Of a DNA stretch of 64,000 bases, positions 23,343 to 31,672 are shown piece by piece. The stretch's first letter is position 1. Each line of letters starts with the position of its first letter. The stretch comes from Nocardia albiluteola (GTDB lineage Bacteria > Actinomycetota > Actinomycetes > Mycobacteriales > Mycobacteriaceae): NCBI RefSeq assembly GCF_018860155.1, contig NZ_JAHKNI010000008.1, forward strand, positions 186,001 through 250,000, in the 5' to 3' direction. A program made the position numbers and the translations under genes. A model generated the notes under the pieces. That model was not told the DNA's origin, did no database searches, and saw only the letters and a program-made list of their open reading frames with translations.

Positions 23343-24227
23343 ATGTCGCTCAAACATCCCGTGGTGGCCATCACCGGGTCGTCCGGCGCCGGGACCACCA
23401 GTGTGACAAGGACTTTCCAGGAGATCTTCCGCCGGGAGGAGATCAGCGCGGCCATCGTGGAGGGCGATTCGTTCCATCGCTATGATCGCGCGGCGATGGC
23501 CCTGGAGATGGCCGAGGCCGAGCGGAGTGCGAATCGGCACTTCTCGCATTTCGGTCCGGAGGCGAATCTGCTGGGCGAACTCGAGGCATTGTTCCGCGAC
23601 TACGGCGAGACGGGGGTGGGGCTGGTGCGGCGGTATCTGCACGACGAGGCCGAGGCCAAACCCTACGGATTGGCGCCGGGCACGTTCACTCCGTGGGAGG
23701 AACTGGCCCCGGGCAGCGATCTGTTGTTCTACGAGGGCCTGCACGGTGCGGCGGTGTGCGGGGAGGTCGATGTGGCGCGGTACGCCGATCTGCTGGTGGG
23801 CGTGGTGCCGATCATCAATCTCGAATGGATTCAGAAGGTGATCCGGGACAAGACCGAGCGGGGCTATTCGAGTGAGGCGGTGCTGGACACGATCCTGCGG
23901 CGGATGCCGGACTATGTGAACTACATCTGCCCGCAGTTCTCCCGGACGTACGTGAATTTTCAGCGGGTACCGACGGTCGACACCTCGAATCCGTTCATCG
24001 CGCGCACGATTCCCACCGCGGACGAGAGTTTCGTGGTGATCCGGTTCGCCGATCCGAAGGTCATCGACTTTCCGTATCTGCTGTCGATGCTGCACGATTC
24101 GTTCATGTCCCGGCCCAATTGCATCGTGGTTCCGGGCGGGAAGATGGAGCTGTCGATGCAGCTGATCTTCACGCCCCTGATCCTGCGGCTGATGGACAAG
24201 CGGCCGAAGCATCCGTCCGTACTGTGA
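23343..24227 (+). CDS. cbbP: Phosphoribulokinase
   Basis: 294 residues; makes ribulose-1,5-bisphosphate from ribulose-5-phosphate and ATP, the other step unique to the Calvin cycle. The P-loop GSSGAGTTS (12-20) has Thr in place of the usual Lys, as in bacterial type I enzymes. EGDSFHRYDR and FYEGLHGA are further signatures, and the C-terminal CIVVPGGKMELSMQLI fits. AAGGAGA precedes the start. Last gene of the operon. Confidence 0.96.
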   Translation: MSLKHPVVAITGSSGAGTTSVTRTFQEIFRREEISAAIVEGDSFHRYDRAAMALEMAEAERSANRHFSHFGPEANLLGELEALFRDYGETGVGLVRRYLHDEAEAKPYGLAPGTFTPWEELAPGSDLLFYEGLHGAAVCGEVDVARYADLLVGVVPIINLEWIQKVIRDKTERGYSSEAVLDTILRRMPDYVNYICPQFSRTYVNFQRVPTVDTSNPFIARTIPTADESFVVIRFADPKVIDFPYLLSMLHDSFMSRPNCIVVPGGKMELSMQLIFTPLILRLMDKRPKHPSVL

Positions 24228-24324
24228 GTGCGCCGGTGGGCGCCCCGGCACCGAAGTTGTAGAACATGTTTCACTGTGATGTAGTCGTGGGCACCTAGTC
24301 GCCGTTGCAGAAGGGGCCCATCAC

Positions 24325-24753
24325 ATGCCGACCGTATCCGTCAGCGCCGTCGTCGAGGCGCCGATCGAGAAGGTGTGGGAGATCGTCGGGGATCTGTCGG
24401 CCCAGCCGAAGTGGAACAACGTGCACGTCGCATTTCCCAAGGGGGTGCCCTCGCCGGTGACGGTGGGCGCGAGCTTCACCCAGACGATCACGAATATGGG
24501 ACTGCCCAACGACATCGCCTGGACCGTCGAGGCATACGAGCCCGGACGGCGGCTCGAACTGCGCGGCAAGGCCCCGATGAACGTTGCGACCCGGCTGCGT
24601 TACGAGGTCGAGAGCGTCGCCGAGGGCACCCGGGTGACGATCGAGAACGAATTCAACAGCCCGCTCATCCGATTGATGGCCGGGCGGCTGAAGAAGGGCG
24701 CCGAGGCCGATATGAAGACCTCGCTGCGCGAGCTGGCCGCGCTTTTCGCCTGA
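24325..24753 (+). CDS. SRPBCC (START-like) family protein
   Basis: 142 residues forming one helix-grip domain: N-terminal strand VSVSAVVEAPIEKVWEIVGD, then PKWNN, and a long C-terminal helix (RLMAGRLKKGAEADMKTSL). Such proteins bind hydrophobic ligands; no ligand can be read from sequence. It lies ~100 bases after cbbP and is probably separate from that operon. Confidence 0.85.
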   Translation: MPTVSVSAVVEAPIEKVWEIVGDLSAQPKWNNVHVAFPKGVPSPVTVGASFTQTITNMGLPNDIAWTVEAYEPGRRLELRGKAPMNVATRLRYEVESVAEGTRVTIENEFNSPLIRLMAGRLKKGAEADMKTSLRELAALFA

Positions 24754-24759
24754 CCCGCG

Positions 24760-24798
24760 GCGTGTGCATTCCGGCAGTGGGTGCCGCAATGCACACGC
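24760..24798. terminator. Bidirectional terminator between convergent genes
   Basis: A hairpin with arms GCGTGTGCATT and AATGCACACGC and an inner CGGCA/TGCCG stem, interrupted by one C-C mismatch, with a GTGGG loop. It serves the ends of the SRPBCC and DUF1275 genes. Confidence 0.75.
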
Positions 24799-24828
24799 TG
24801 CTCATTGTTCGACGGTCTGCTGCTGTTT

Positions 24829-25530
24829 CTAGCGGCGTACCCAGCGCAGATCGGCGAACCAGGTGTACACGGCCACCACGCCCGAGCCGACCGCGGCGGC
24901 GATGAGCATTTTGTCGCCGTCCAACGCGAGGCTGACCAGCCCGCCGATCGCGGCGCCGGTGATGAACGAGAGCCACTGCACCGCATAGCTCAGCCATTCG
25001 CGGTGGGTGCCGCCGGCCAGGTGACGCTCGACGCCCTGGGCGAATTTCACGAGCGTGCCAGTGACGTACGTGACCGGTATCGCGGTCTCGCCGTTCTTGA
25101 CGAACGAGGTGTTCAGCGAGCCCATCGCGAAGGCGACGAACAGTATCGGTACCAGGCCCACGCGCAGGTTGTTGTTCCAGCCGTCCAGGACGTTGTCCAT
25201 AACCGCGGACAGGACCAGGGCGGCGGTGGCCAGCATGGTCGCGCCGTGGGGATGGTTGCGCCACCAGTGGCGGCGGCAGAGCGAGGCGACGAACACCCCG
25301 GCCAGGAAGCACAGGATCAGGCAGAACGCACCCCAGGCCAGCCGGTAGTCGCCGAGGAAATTGCCGATGACGGCGCGTTCGCTGTTGCCGGTCATGAAGG
25401 TGACGAAGTAACCCATGGAATGGGTGTAGGCCGCGGCGCCGACGAATCCGGCCAGTATCAGCAGTGCGGTGGCCAGGCGGGCTTCGAGATCCCAGAACGG
25501 TGGGGGTCGATCGTTCGGTTTCGCAGTCAC
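24829..25530 (-). CDS. DUF1275 (YoaK-like) membrane protein
   Basis: 233 residues with six predicted transmembrane helices. Family marks: GFVGAAAYTHSMGYFVTFMTGN near the N-terminus (residues ~28-49) and SFVKNGETAIPVTYVTGTLVK in the middle. DUF1275 proteins are inner-membrane proteins of unknown function. Confidence 0.85.
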   Translation of the reverse strand: MTAKPNDRPPPFWDLEARLATALLILAGFVGAAAYTHSMGYFVTFMTGNSERAVIGNFLGDYRLAWGAFCLILCFLAGVFVASLCRRHWWRNHPHGATMLATAALVLSAVMDNVLDGWNNNLRVGLVPILFVAFAMGSLNTSFVKNGETAIPVTYVTGTLVKFAQGVERHLAGGTHREWLSYAVQWLSFITGAAIGGLVSLALDGDKMLIAAAVGSGVVAVYTWFADLRWVRR

Positions 25531-25680
25531 AGCGACAGGTTAGCAATATATGCACAGGTATGCATGAAAGCCGTTGTGTGACGATGATCAAGAATTCTGC
25601 GGGAGTCCGCGGCGAAAACATGCAGCCGATGCAATGCTACACGGTTGCGGAATTCGGGCAATTCGGACAGATGGGGCTGG

Positions 25681-26637
25681 TCAGGCCGGTGCGGCTGGCG
25701 CGGCGGCGAAGCGGGTGAGAGCCTCGAGCGCCGCCATGCGCCCGACGTCCAGGGCGCGGAGCATGAGCGCCGCATCGCGGGCGGCGCGACTGACCGTCGG
25801 TGATCCCAGCGGCGGGCGGATCTGCAGGACCGTGGGCGTCGCGGCGAGCGTCTCCTCGTCCCGGGCCAGTTGCTCGCCGCGGGTGAGCCAGTTGTCCACC
25901 ACGCCAGGTGCATGCCGGGCCAGGAAGCGCGTCACGACGCGCAGTTCCAGCCGCGAGGGCAGGGTAGGCGGCTCGTCCACGCGCCGGGTCCGCAACACGA
26001 GGGTGTGGGTGGCGCCCTGGGCCAGGGCGGTGTGGATCGGCACCGATTCGGACAGGCCCGCGTCCACGTAGCGCCGGCCCGCGAGCGCGACCGACCGGCC
26101 GGCCAGGATCGGCAGGCAGGTCGTCGCCAGCAGGGCGCTCTGCAGCGAGGGGGTGTCGGTGATGTGCGGGTGCAGGTCGACCGAGGAGCCGTCGGCGGTG
26201 TCGGTGCCGATCGGGTGGAAGGTCACCGGATTGGCCAGAATGGCCGGAAAATCCATCGGCACGATGCGTTCGTACACCGCGTGCACCAGATACTTCGTGT
26301 CGACCACGTGCCCGAGGCGCAGCGCCCGGGCCGGGTTGATCACCCGGCGCACCACATCGGCCTGCCAGGCGCGGCGCGAGCGGTGGGCGCGCCCGCACAG
26401 CAGCCAGGCCCCGTTGAGGGCGCCGGCGGAGGATCCGTACACCGCGTCGAAGCAGGACAGCAGCCCGAGTTCCTCGAGCGCCATCACCATGCCGTGTGAG
26501 TAGGCGCCGCGGGCCGAGCCGCCCTCGATGACCAGCGCCAGCCGCGCGCCGTCGGTGCGTGCGCCGGGCCGGCTGCCGCTCGCTCGCCGTGCGGCGAGCA
26601 GGTCCCCGACGGGGGATCCGGTATCGATCTGCGTCAC
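25681..26637 (-). CDS. Patatin-like phospholipase
   Basis: 318 residues. The patatin active site is complete: the oxyanion loop GGSARGAYSHG, the nucleophile Ser in GSSAG (YGSSAGALNG) and the catalytic Asp in YVDAGLSES, with DAG in place of the usual DGG/DGA. It should hydrolyse acyl ester bonds in phospholipids or related lipids. No signal peptide or membrane helix is seen. I chose GTG 26637, preceded by GGAAAGG; a longer in-frame version reads through the AT-rich promoter palindrome. Confidence 0.88.
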   Translation of the reverse strand: MTQIDTGSPVGDLLAARRASGSRPGARTDGARLALVIEGGSARGAYSHGMVMALEELGLLSCFDAVYGSSAGALNGAWLLCGRAHRSRRAWQADVVRRVINPARALRLGHVVDTKYLVHAVYERIVPMDFPAILANPVTFHPIGTDTADGSSVDLHPHITDTPSLQSALLATTCLPILAGRSVALAGRRYVDAGLSESVPIHTALAQGATHTLVLRTRRVDEPPTLPSRLELRVVTRFLARHAPGVVDNWLTRGEQLARDEETLAATPTVLQIRPPLGSPTVSRAARDAALMLRALDVGRMAALEALTRFAAAPAAPA

Positions 26638-26656
26638 GGCCGAACCTTTCCGTGAA

Positions 26657-26688
26657 TATAAGACATATAAGCCGCTGTGTATCTTATA
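26657..26688. promoter_or_regulatory. AT-rich palindrome before the patatin gene
   Basis: Inverted repeat with arms TATAAGACATA and TGTATCTTATA (9 of 11 positions pair) spaced by 10 bases, ~20 bases before the patatin start. Its low GC stands out sharply and suits a repressor operator overlapping a promoter. The regulator is unknown. The rest of 26689-27059 shows no gene. Confidence 0.5.
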
Positions 26689-27059
26689 CCTCGGAGCTGC
26701 GATGGCACGCGGCCCCGAGGTAAATGTCCTCACAGAATGGGGCTCGAATTTCGCCGGACGGTGAACGGCAGGCGTATGAGGCGCAACGGGTTACGGATCG
26801 CAACGCGGCCGACGGCCGGGCGGGGCGCAGGTCCCGGGCGGGGTCCCTGCGCTGCACGCCGACAGCTGGGTAGCCGAGATATTGCTATCCAGGTGTCTCC
26901 GGCTCGCGCAGGTCCCGATGCCGTGGGCTGGCGCGGATCGCTGCCCCCGGGTGCGACCCGCCCGCTAAAAATGCCCGATGACCGGGGCTGCGCCATAGAG
27001 TCTTTGGCCCTCGGCGATGCGGACCCGGGACCGTCCCGGGTGGCCGGTAGTCTGCGTGC

Positions 27060-27503
27060 ATGCGGACCGAGCCGACCGAACTGCTCATCGACACGGTCGC
27101 CTGGGTGCTCATCGTGGACGGCCGGATCCTGTGCGCCCGCCCGCGCGGCAAGGACATCTTCTATATCCCCGGCGGTAAACGCGAGGGCACGGAGACCGAT
27201 CTGCAGACCCTGCTGCGCGAGATCGACGAGGAGCTCACCGTCGCACTGGACCCCGGGACGGTCACCCACATCGGCACCTACGAGGCCGAACTGCACGGTC
27301 CGACACCGGGTTCGGTGCGCATGGCCTGCTACAGCGCCGATTACGCCGGCACGCTGGCTCCCAGCAGCGAGATCGCCGAAATCGGGTGGTTCGGCTACGC
27401 CGATCGGGATCGGGTGCCGCCGGTCGATCAGCTGCTGTTCGACGACCTCGTCGAGTCCGGCCTGCTGCCCGCGCAACCGGGCGGGGCGCCACAGCGACGA
27501 TGA
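27060..27503 (+). CDS. NUDIX hydrolase
   Basis: 147 residues. The Nudix box is complete: GGKREGTETDLQTLLREIDE at residues ~39-58 followed by E. The N-terminal strand WVLIVDGRILCARPRGK and the IPGG lead-in are typical. Substrate (a nucleoside diphosphate derivative) unknown. It is a single gene; 27504-27736 after it holds nothing I can support. Confidence 0.88.
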   Translation: MRTEPTELLIDTVAWVLIVDGRILCARPRGKDIFYIPGGKREGTETDLQTLLREIDEELTVALDPGTVTHIGTYEAELHGPTPGSVRMACYSADYAGTLAPSSEIAEIGWFGYADRDRVPPVDQLLFDDLVESGLLPAQPGGAPQRR

Positions 27504-27736
27504 TATAGACGTCACCCCCCGCCCCGCGATCACCGATGCGTCTCCGCTCCGGGGTCTCCGGGAGCAGGTGGCGGCACAGTCCGTTTCGAGAGCGCGCCTG
27601 GCGGGTCACAGGCAACGGGGCGCCTTGACATCCGTGCTCTTGCTCGCGGCAGGAGTCCCGGGGAGCCTCGGTGCGGCTCGAACCGGGATCGCGCCACTGC
27701 GGAAGTGCTGTGCAGCAACGGAAACCCGTCCTCCCC

Positions 27737-28951
27737 TCAATCCGGTAACAGCGGCACCGACAGACCCTCGCCGCGGCCGAGCAGGGCCGCGCGGGTGACG
27801 GTGCCCGCGCCGAACCGGTCGCGCAGGCGGTCCAGGGCGGCATCGAGGGTGGCGTCGGGGCGCGGATCGAAGGGGAGGGCGAGCTGGAGGGAATCCGCGT
27901 CGCCGAGGTTGGTCAGGGACAGGCCGATGAGGGTGAGACCGCGCTCGTGGATGAGGGGGGTCGCGGCGTCCAGGAGGGTGCGCGCGGTGCGTAGCAGGAC
28001 CGCGCCGGTGTCGGTGGCCTCGGGTAGGGTGTGTGAGCGAGTGGCGCGGCTGAAATCGCCGAAACGCAGGCGCAGCACCACCGTTCGGCAGCGGCGCCGG
28101 GCCGCGCGCAGGCGGTGCCCGAGCCGGTCGGCCAGACCGTGCAGGTAGGCGTCGAGCTCGGCGTCGGTGTGCGGGCCCGAGCCCAGGGCGCGCTGGGCGC
28201 CGATGGAGCGGCGGCGCACGCCGGTGTCGACCCGGCGCGGGTCGCGGGCCCAGGACAGCGCGTACAGATGTCGCCCGGCGGCCGGGCCCAGGATCGAGGA
28301 CAGGGCCCGCTCGCCGTGCTCGGCCAGCTGCCCGACCCGGGTGATGCCGCGCTCGTGCAGCGCGCGGGCGGTGACTTCGCCGACGCCCCACAGTCTTTCG
28401 ACCGGCAGCGGATGCAGGAAATCCAGCTCGCCCTCGGGCGGGACGAGCAGCAGCCCGTCCGGTTTGCTGACCGCGCTGGCCACCTTGGCCAGAAACTTGG
28501 TGCGCGCCACCCCGACCGAGATGGGCAACCCGGCCTGCTCGCGCACGCGGGCCCGCAGCGCGGCGGCGATCTCGACCGGCTGCCCCGCGATCCGGCGCAG
28601 GCCAGCGACATCCAGGAACGCCTCGTCGATGGACAGGCCCTCGACCTCGGGGGTGGTGTCGCGGAAGATCTCGAACACGACCTTGCTGGCCTGAGCGTAG
28701 GCGGACATGCGGGGCGGCACCACGATCGCGTGCGGACACAGCCGCAGCGCCTGGCGGGCGTTCATCGGGGTGCGGATGCCGTGCGCCTTGGCCTCGTAAC
28801 TCGCGGCCAGTACGACCCCGCCGCCCACGATCACCGGCCGACCGCGCAGGCGGGGATTGTCGCGCTGCTCGACCGAGGCATAGAACGAGTCGAGATCCGC
28901 GTGCAGGATCGTGGCCTCCGCGCGTGCGAGCCTTCGAGTGGACACGAACAT
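27737..28951 (-). CDS. dinB: DNA polymerase IV (Y-family)
   Basis: 404 residues; error-prone translesion polymerase. Catalytic motif I is HADLDSFYASVEQ and motif III LSIDEAFLDV with the SIDE carboxylates; the helix-hairpin-helix GVGEVTARALHERGITRVGQL follows. Near the C-terminus QLALPF is a beta-clamp binding motif. ATG 28951 lies inside a perfect LexA box, and no ribosome site precedes it, so the message may be leaderless; GTG 28945 (MSTRRLARAEATILHAD) is the start seen in many relatives. Confidence 0.93.
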   Translation of the reverse strand: MFVSTRRLARAEATILHADLDSFYASVEQRDNPRLRGRPVIVGGGVVLAASYEAKAHGIRTPMNARQALRLCPHAIVVPPRMSAYAQASKVVFEIFRDTTPEVEGLSIDEAFLDVAGLRRIAGQPVEIAAALRARVREQAGLPISVGVARTKFLAKVASAVSKPDGLLLVPPEGELDFLHPLPVERLWGVGEVTARALHERGITRVGQLAEHGERALSSILGPAAGRHLYALSWARDPRRVDTGVRRRSIGAQRALGSGPHTDAELDAYLHGLADRLGHRLRAARRRCRTVVLRLRFGDFSRATRSHTLPEATDTGAVLLRTARTLLDAATPLIHERGLTLIGLSLTNLGDADSLQLALPFDPRPDATLDAALDRLRDRFGAGTVTRAALLGRGEGLSVPLLPD

Positions 28952-28958
28952 ATGTTCG
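28945..28958 (-). promoter_or_regulatory. SOS (LexA) box at the dinB start
   Basis: CGAACATATGTTCG is a perfect palindrome matching the actinobacterial LexA site (GAAC-N4-GTTC). It overlaps the dinB start codon, so LexA would block initiation directly. Confidence 0.85.
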
Positions 28959-29197
28959 CATAGCTCCCCGACAGGTTCTCCGCGGCCGAAAATTAGAACG
29001 GGTTGCCCGCTCGTTTCAGTGTACGGTCGTTCGCCGAAATCGCGTGAAGATCAGTCTATCGGGGCATTTCGTGGCCGTATTCGCAGACTGGCACTCGCGT
29101 CGTGTCCACCGAATCGCTAGCCTGGATATGAAACGTGTTCTAGTGTTAGGTGGCGCCGCACGGTCAGCGCCGCAAGACAAAAGGAGTGCACCACCCC

Positions 29198-30319
29198 ATG
29201 CGTACCGAGATCTGTGAACGGCTGGGCATCGACGTCCCGATCTTCGCCTTCACCCACTGCCGCGACGTCGCCGCCGGGGTGAGCAACGCCGGCGGGCTCG
29301 GCGTGCTCGGCGCGGTCGGATTCACCGCCGAGGAGCTCGAGGTCGAGCTGAGCTGGCTGGACGAGCACGTGCACGGCGTCTACGGCGTCGATCTGGTCAT
29401 CCCGTCCAAGTACGAGGGCAAGGGCGTGGAGGGCCTGACCCCCGAGGAGCTGGAAGCCAAACTGGCACAGATGGTCCCGCAGGGCCACCGCGATTTCGCC
29501 GAGAAGATCCTGTCCGAGCACAACGTCCCGCATCTGCCCGAGGGCGAGCATCACAACCAGCTGCTGGGCTGGACCGCGACCACCGCGGCCCCGCAGGTCG
29601 AGGTCATCCTGCGCCACCCCAAGGCCAAGCTGGTGGCCAACGCGCTGGGCACCCCGCCCGACGACGTCATCAAGACCGTGCAGGATTCGGGCCGGCTCAT
29701 CGGCGCGCTGTGCGGCTCGGTCAAGCACGCGCTCAACCACAAGAACGCGGGCCTGGACTTCGTGGTCATGCAGGGTACCGAGGGCGGCGGGCACTGCGGG
29801 GAGATCTCCTCGCTGGTGCTGTGGCCGCAGGTGATCGACGCGATCGGCGACATGCCGGCGCTGGCCGCGGGCGGGGTCGGCAACGGCCGTCAGATTGCCG
29901 CGGCGCTGGCAATGGGTGCGGCGGGCGCGTGGACCGGGTCGCTGTGGCTCACGGTCGAGGAGGCCAACGTGCCGCCCGCGCAGATGCAGACCTATATCGA
30001 CGCCACCAGCCACGACACCGTGCGCTCGCGGTCGTGGACCGGTAAGCCGTGCCGGATGCTGCGCAACGACTGGACCGATGCGTGGGAGAGCGCCGAGACG
30101 CCGGATCCCTTGCCGATGCCGCTGCAGATGATGGTGGCGCTGGACGGGGTCAAGCGCGGGCACCGCTATCCCGAGGCCGCCAAGGACGTCAACTTCAACC
30201 CCGTCGGCCAGGTCGTGGGCATGATGAACAAGGTCGAGCGCACCGCCGATGTGATGCAGCGCCTCATCGAGGAGTACCTCACCGCGTGCGAGCGGCTGAA
30301 CAAGCTCAACGACGCCTGA
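29198..30319 (+). CDS. Nitronate monooxygenase / NPD-like flavoprotein
   Basis: 373 residues, FMN TIM barrel. The N-terminal strand DVPIFAFTHCRDVAAGVSNAGGLGVLG and the phosphate loop MQGTEGGGHCGEISSLVL, then ALAAGGVGNGRQIAAALAMGA, are typical of the 2-nitropropane dioxygenase family. Relatives such as Rv0021c and Rv1533 are often annotated only as oxidoreductases. A ribosome site AAAAGGAG precedes ATG 29198 at slightly long spacing. Convergent with the LppP gene; a hairpin lies between them. Confidence 0.88.
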   Translation: MRTEICERLGIDVPIFAFTHCRDVAAGVSNAGGLGVLGAVGFTAEELEVELSWLDEHVHGVYGVDLVIPSKYEGKGVEGLTPEELEAKLAQMVPQGHRDFAEKILSEHNVPHLPEGEHHNQLLGWTATTAAPQVEVILRHPKAKLVANALGTPPDDVIKTVQDSGRLIGALCGSVKHALNHKNAGLDFVVMQGTEGGGHCGEISSLVLWPQVIDAIGDMPALAAGGVGNGRQIAAALAMGAAGAWTGSLWLTVEEANVPPAQMQTYIDATSHDTVRSRSWTGKPCRMLRNDWTDAWESAETPDPLPMPLQMMVALDGVKRGHRYPEAAKDVNFNPVGQVVGMMNKVERTADVMQRLIEEYLTACERLNKLNDA

Positions 30320-30326
30320 GGCAGAT

Positions 30327-30353
30327 CCGGCCGGGGCACCGCGCCCCGGCCGG
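30327..30353. terminator. Bidirectional terminator
   Basis: An 11-bp perfect inverted repeat (arm CCGGCCGGGGC, loop ACCGC) lies between the stops of two convergent genes. Confidence 0.8.
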
Positions 30354-30359
30354 GCCCGG

Positions 30360-30950
30360 TCAGTAGCTCGGCAGTTTGCCGGTCATCACCACATGCGTTC
30401 CGTCCCAATGGAACTGGACGTGCGAGACGGTGCCGTCGGCGCACGCGTTGCAGCTGCCGGGCGTTTTGTAGTCCAGCACCACGGTGTCGTCGGTGGTGGT
30501 GGCGGTGTCCAGGCTGGTGAAGCCGTACGCCCTGGAGGTCGCGGTGCCCAGATAGGTGCCCTTGTGGAACATCAGGGCCTGGTTGGGCGAGCTGCCGGTC
30601 GCGCCCTGGATGGTGATGATCGCCGTGGACAGGGTCGCGCACGGGTTGAAATTGCCCTCGAAGGTCTTCGGGTCGGTGTCCCAGGCGCTGTGGGTCGCCG
30701 GTTCGGTGGGCTGGCGGCGCACCGCGGCGGCCACCGCGGGGGAGGACAGGTCGACCCCGCAGGCGGCCGGGCTGGGCTCACCGCTGGCGATCGGCGCCGC
30801 GGTCGCCTGCGAATGCGCCTGCGAGACAGGGGTTGCCGTGGATGGCGCGGCGGCCGAGCCGCCACTCGAGCCGCACCCGGTCAGCAGCCCGGCGGCGATG
30901 ACAGCTGATGTGACGGCGGCGGCCAACGCGCCCCCGGTCGTTCGAGACAC
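30360..30950 (-). CDS. LppP/LprE-family lipoprotein
   Basis: 196 residues from GTG 30950 (preceded by AGAAGG); ATG 30983 gives 11 more. The signal peptide ends in a good lipobox, LLTGC. After a Ser/Ala-rich linker comes the LppP/LprE domain: FNPCATLSTAIITIQGATGSSP, LMFHKGTYLGTATSRAYGF and the DDTVVLDYKTPGS region. Such lipoproteins are typical of mycobacteria and nocardiae; function is poorly known. Confidence 0.85.
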   Translation of the reverse strand: MSRTTGGALAAAVTSAVIAAGLLTGCGSSGGSAAAPSTATPVSQAHSQATAAPIASGEPSPAACGVDLSSPAVAAAVRRQPTEPATHSAWDTDPKTFEGNFNPCATLSTAIITIQGATGSSPNQALMFHKGTYLGTATSRAYGFTSLDTATTTDDTVVLDYKTPGSCNACADGTVSHVQFHWDGTHVVMTGKLPSY

Positions 30951-31165
30951 CGTTCGTGACCTTCTCTCGGTTCGTGCGAGCATGGTCGAGCTGCCCTCGC
31001 GGCCGGACGATCCGGCGGCGCATCGCGGGCCCGATGGACCCCGAGCCCCCAGGGCCGACGTCCACGGTAGGCGAACCTACTGCGTCGCGCACGATTCGAC
31101 CGAATTCCGCCGGGCGCCACCGCAAGACGGCATCGGGTGCGGTGTTGCGCTCGATGCCGGTTGCC

Positions 31166-31603
31166 CTAGAGTTGCGTGGCCCGGGTGGCGACTGCGGCGG
31201 TCATCTCACCGAATCCGCGGTGCAGGGCCGCGCCCATCAGCCCGGTGACGAACGGGAGCAGCCAGCCGGCGAGCTCGAAATGCGAGTCGTAGCGGCAGCG
31301 CTCGTCGCCCAGCGGGGTCAGGGTGTGCGAGCGCAGGCTGTGCAGGGCGCCCAGGGGCATCGGCTTCATGGTGTAGCTGAATCCGGCGCCGGGCTCGACC
31401 GAGCGGATGTATTCGCGCTGCGCGCGCTCCTTGGGGCCGATCAGCTTCACCCGCATGTCGATCGGCGCGCCCGGTTCCAGCGTCGTCTGCGCCGAGACGC
31501 AGAACGGATTCCATTCGCCGTACCGGGGGAAGTCGGTGAGCACCTGCCACACCGCCACGGCGGGGGCGTCGATCTCCACACTCTCGTCGATCACGAAGGC
31601 CAT
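31166..31603 (-). CDS. SRPBCC (polyketide cyclase-like) protein
   Basis: 145 residues. A helix-grip fold is suggested by VEIDAPAVAVWQVLTDFPRYGEWNPF at the start (residues ~8-33) and the C-terminal helix after LLPFVTGLMGAALHRGF. START MAFVIDES is chosen by homology. TATTGT lies six bases before this ATG and there is no ribosome site, which would fit a leaderless message. Ligand unknown. Confidence 0.85.
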   Translation of the reverse strand: MAFVIDESVEIDAPAVAVWQVLTDFPRYGEWNPFCVSAQTTLEPGAPIDMRVKLIGPKERAQREYIRSVEPGAGFSYTMKPMPLGALHSLRSHTLTPLGDERCRYDSHFELAGWLLPFVTGLMGAALHRGFGEMTAAVATRATQL

Positions 31604-31631
31604 GCCGGAACAATACTGAAACAAGTTCTAT

Positions 31632-31668
31632 GTGCGCATCCCGGGGCGGCGGGCCCCGGGATGCGCAC
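31632..31668 (-). terminator. Strong terminator after the KAS gene
   Basis: A perfect 16-bp inverted repeat (arm GTGCGCATCCCGGGGC, loop GGCGG) begins five bases after the beta-ketoacyl synthase stop. Confidence 0.85.
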
Positions 31669-31672
31669 GCGC

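Noticed and set aside
24228..24253. Possible hairpin after phosphoribulokinase
   Set aside because: Stem is short with a bulge; not convincing as a terminator.
26677..27798. A 373-codon plus-strand frame covering the NUDIX gene
   Set aside because: It is in another frame from the Nudix box; the real gene is the 147-residue frame at 27060.
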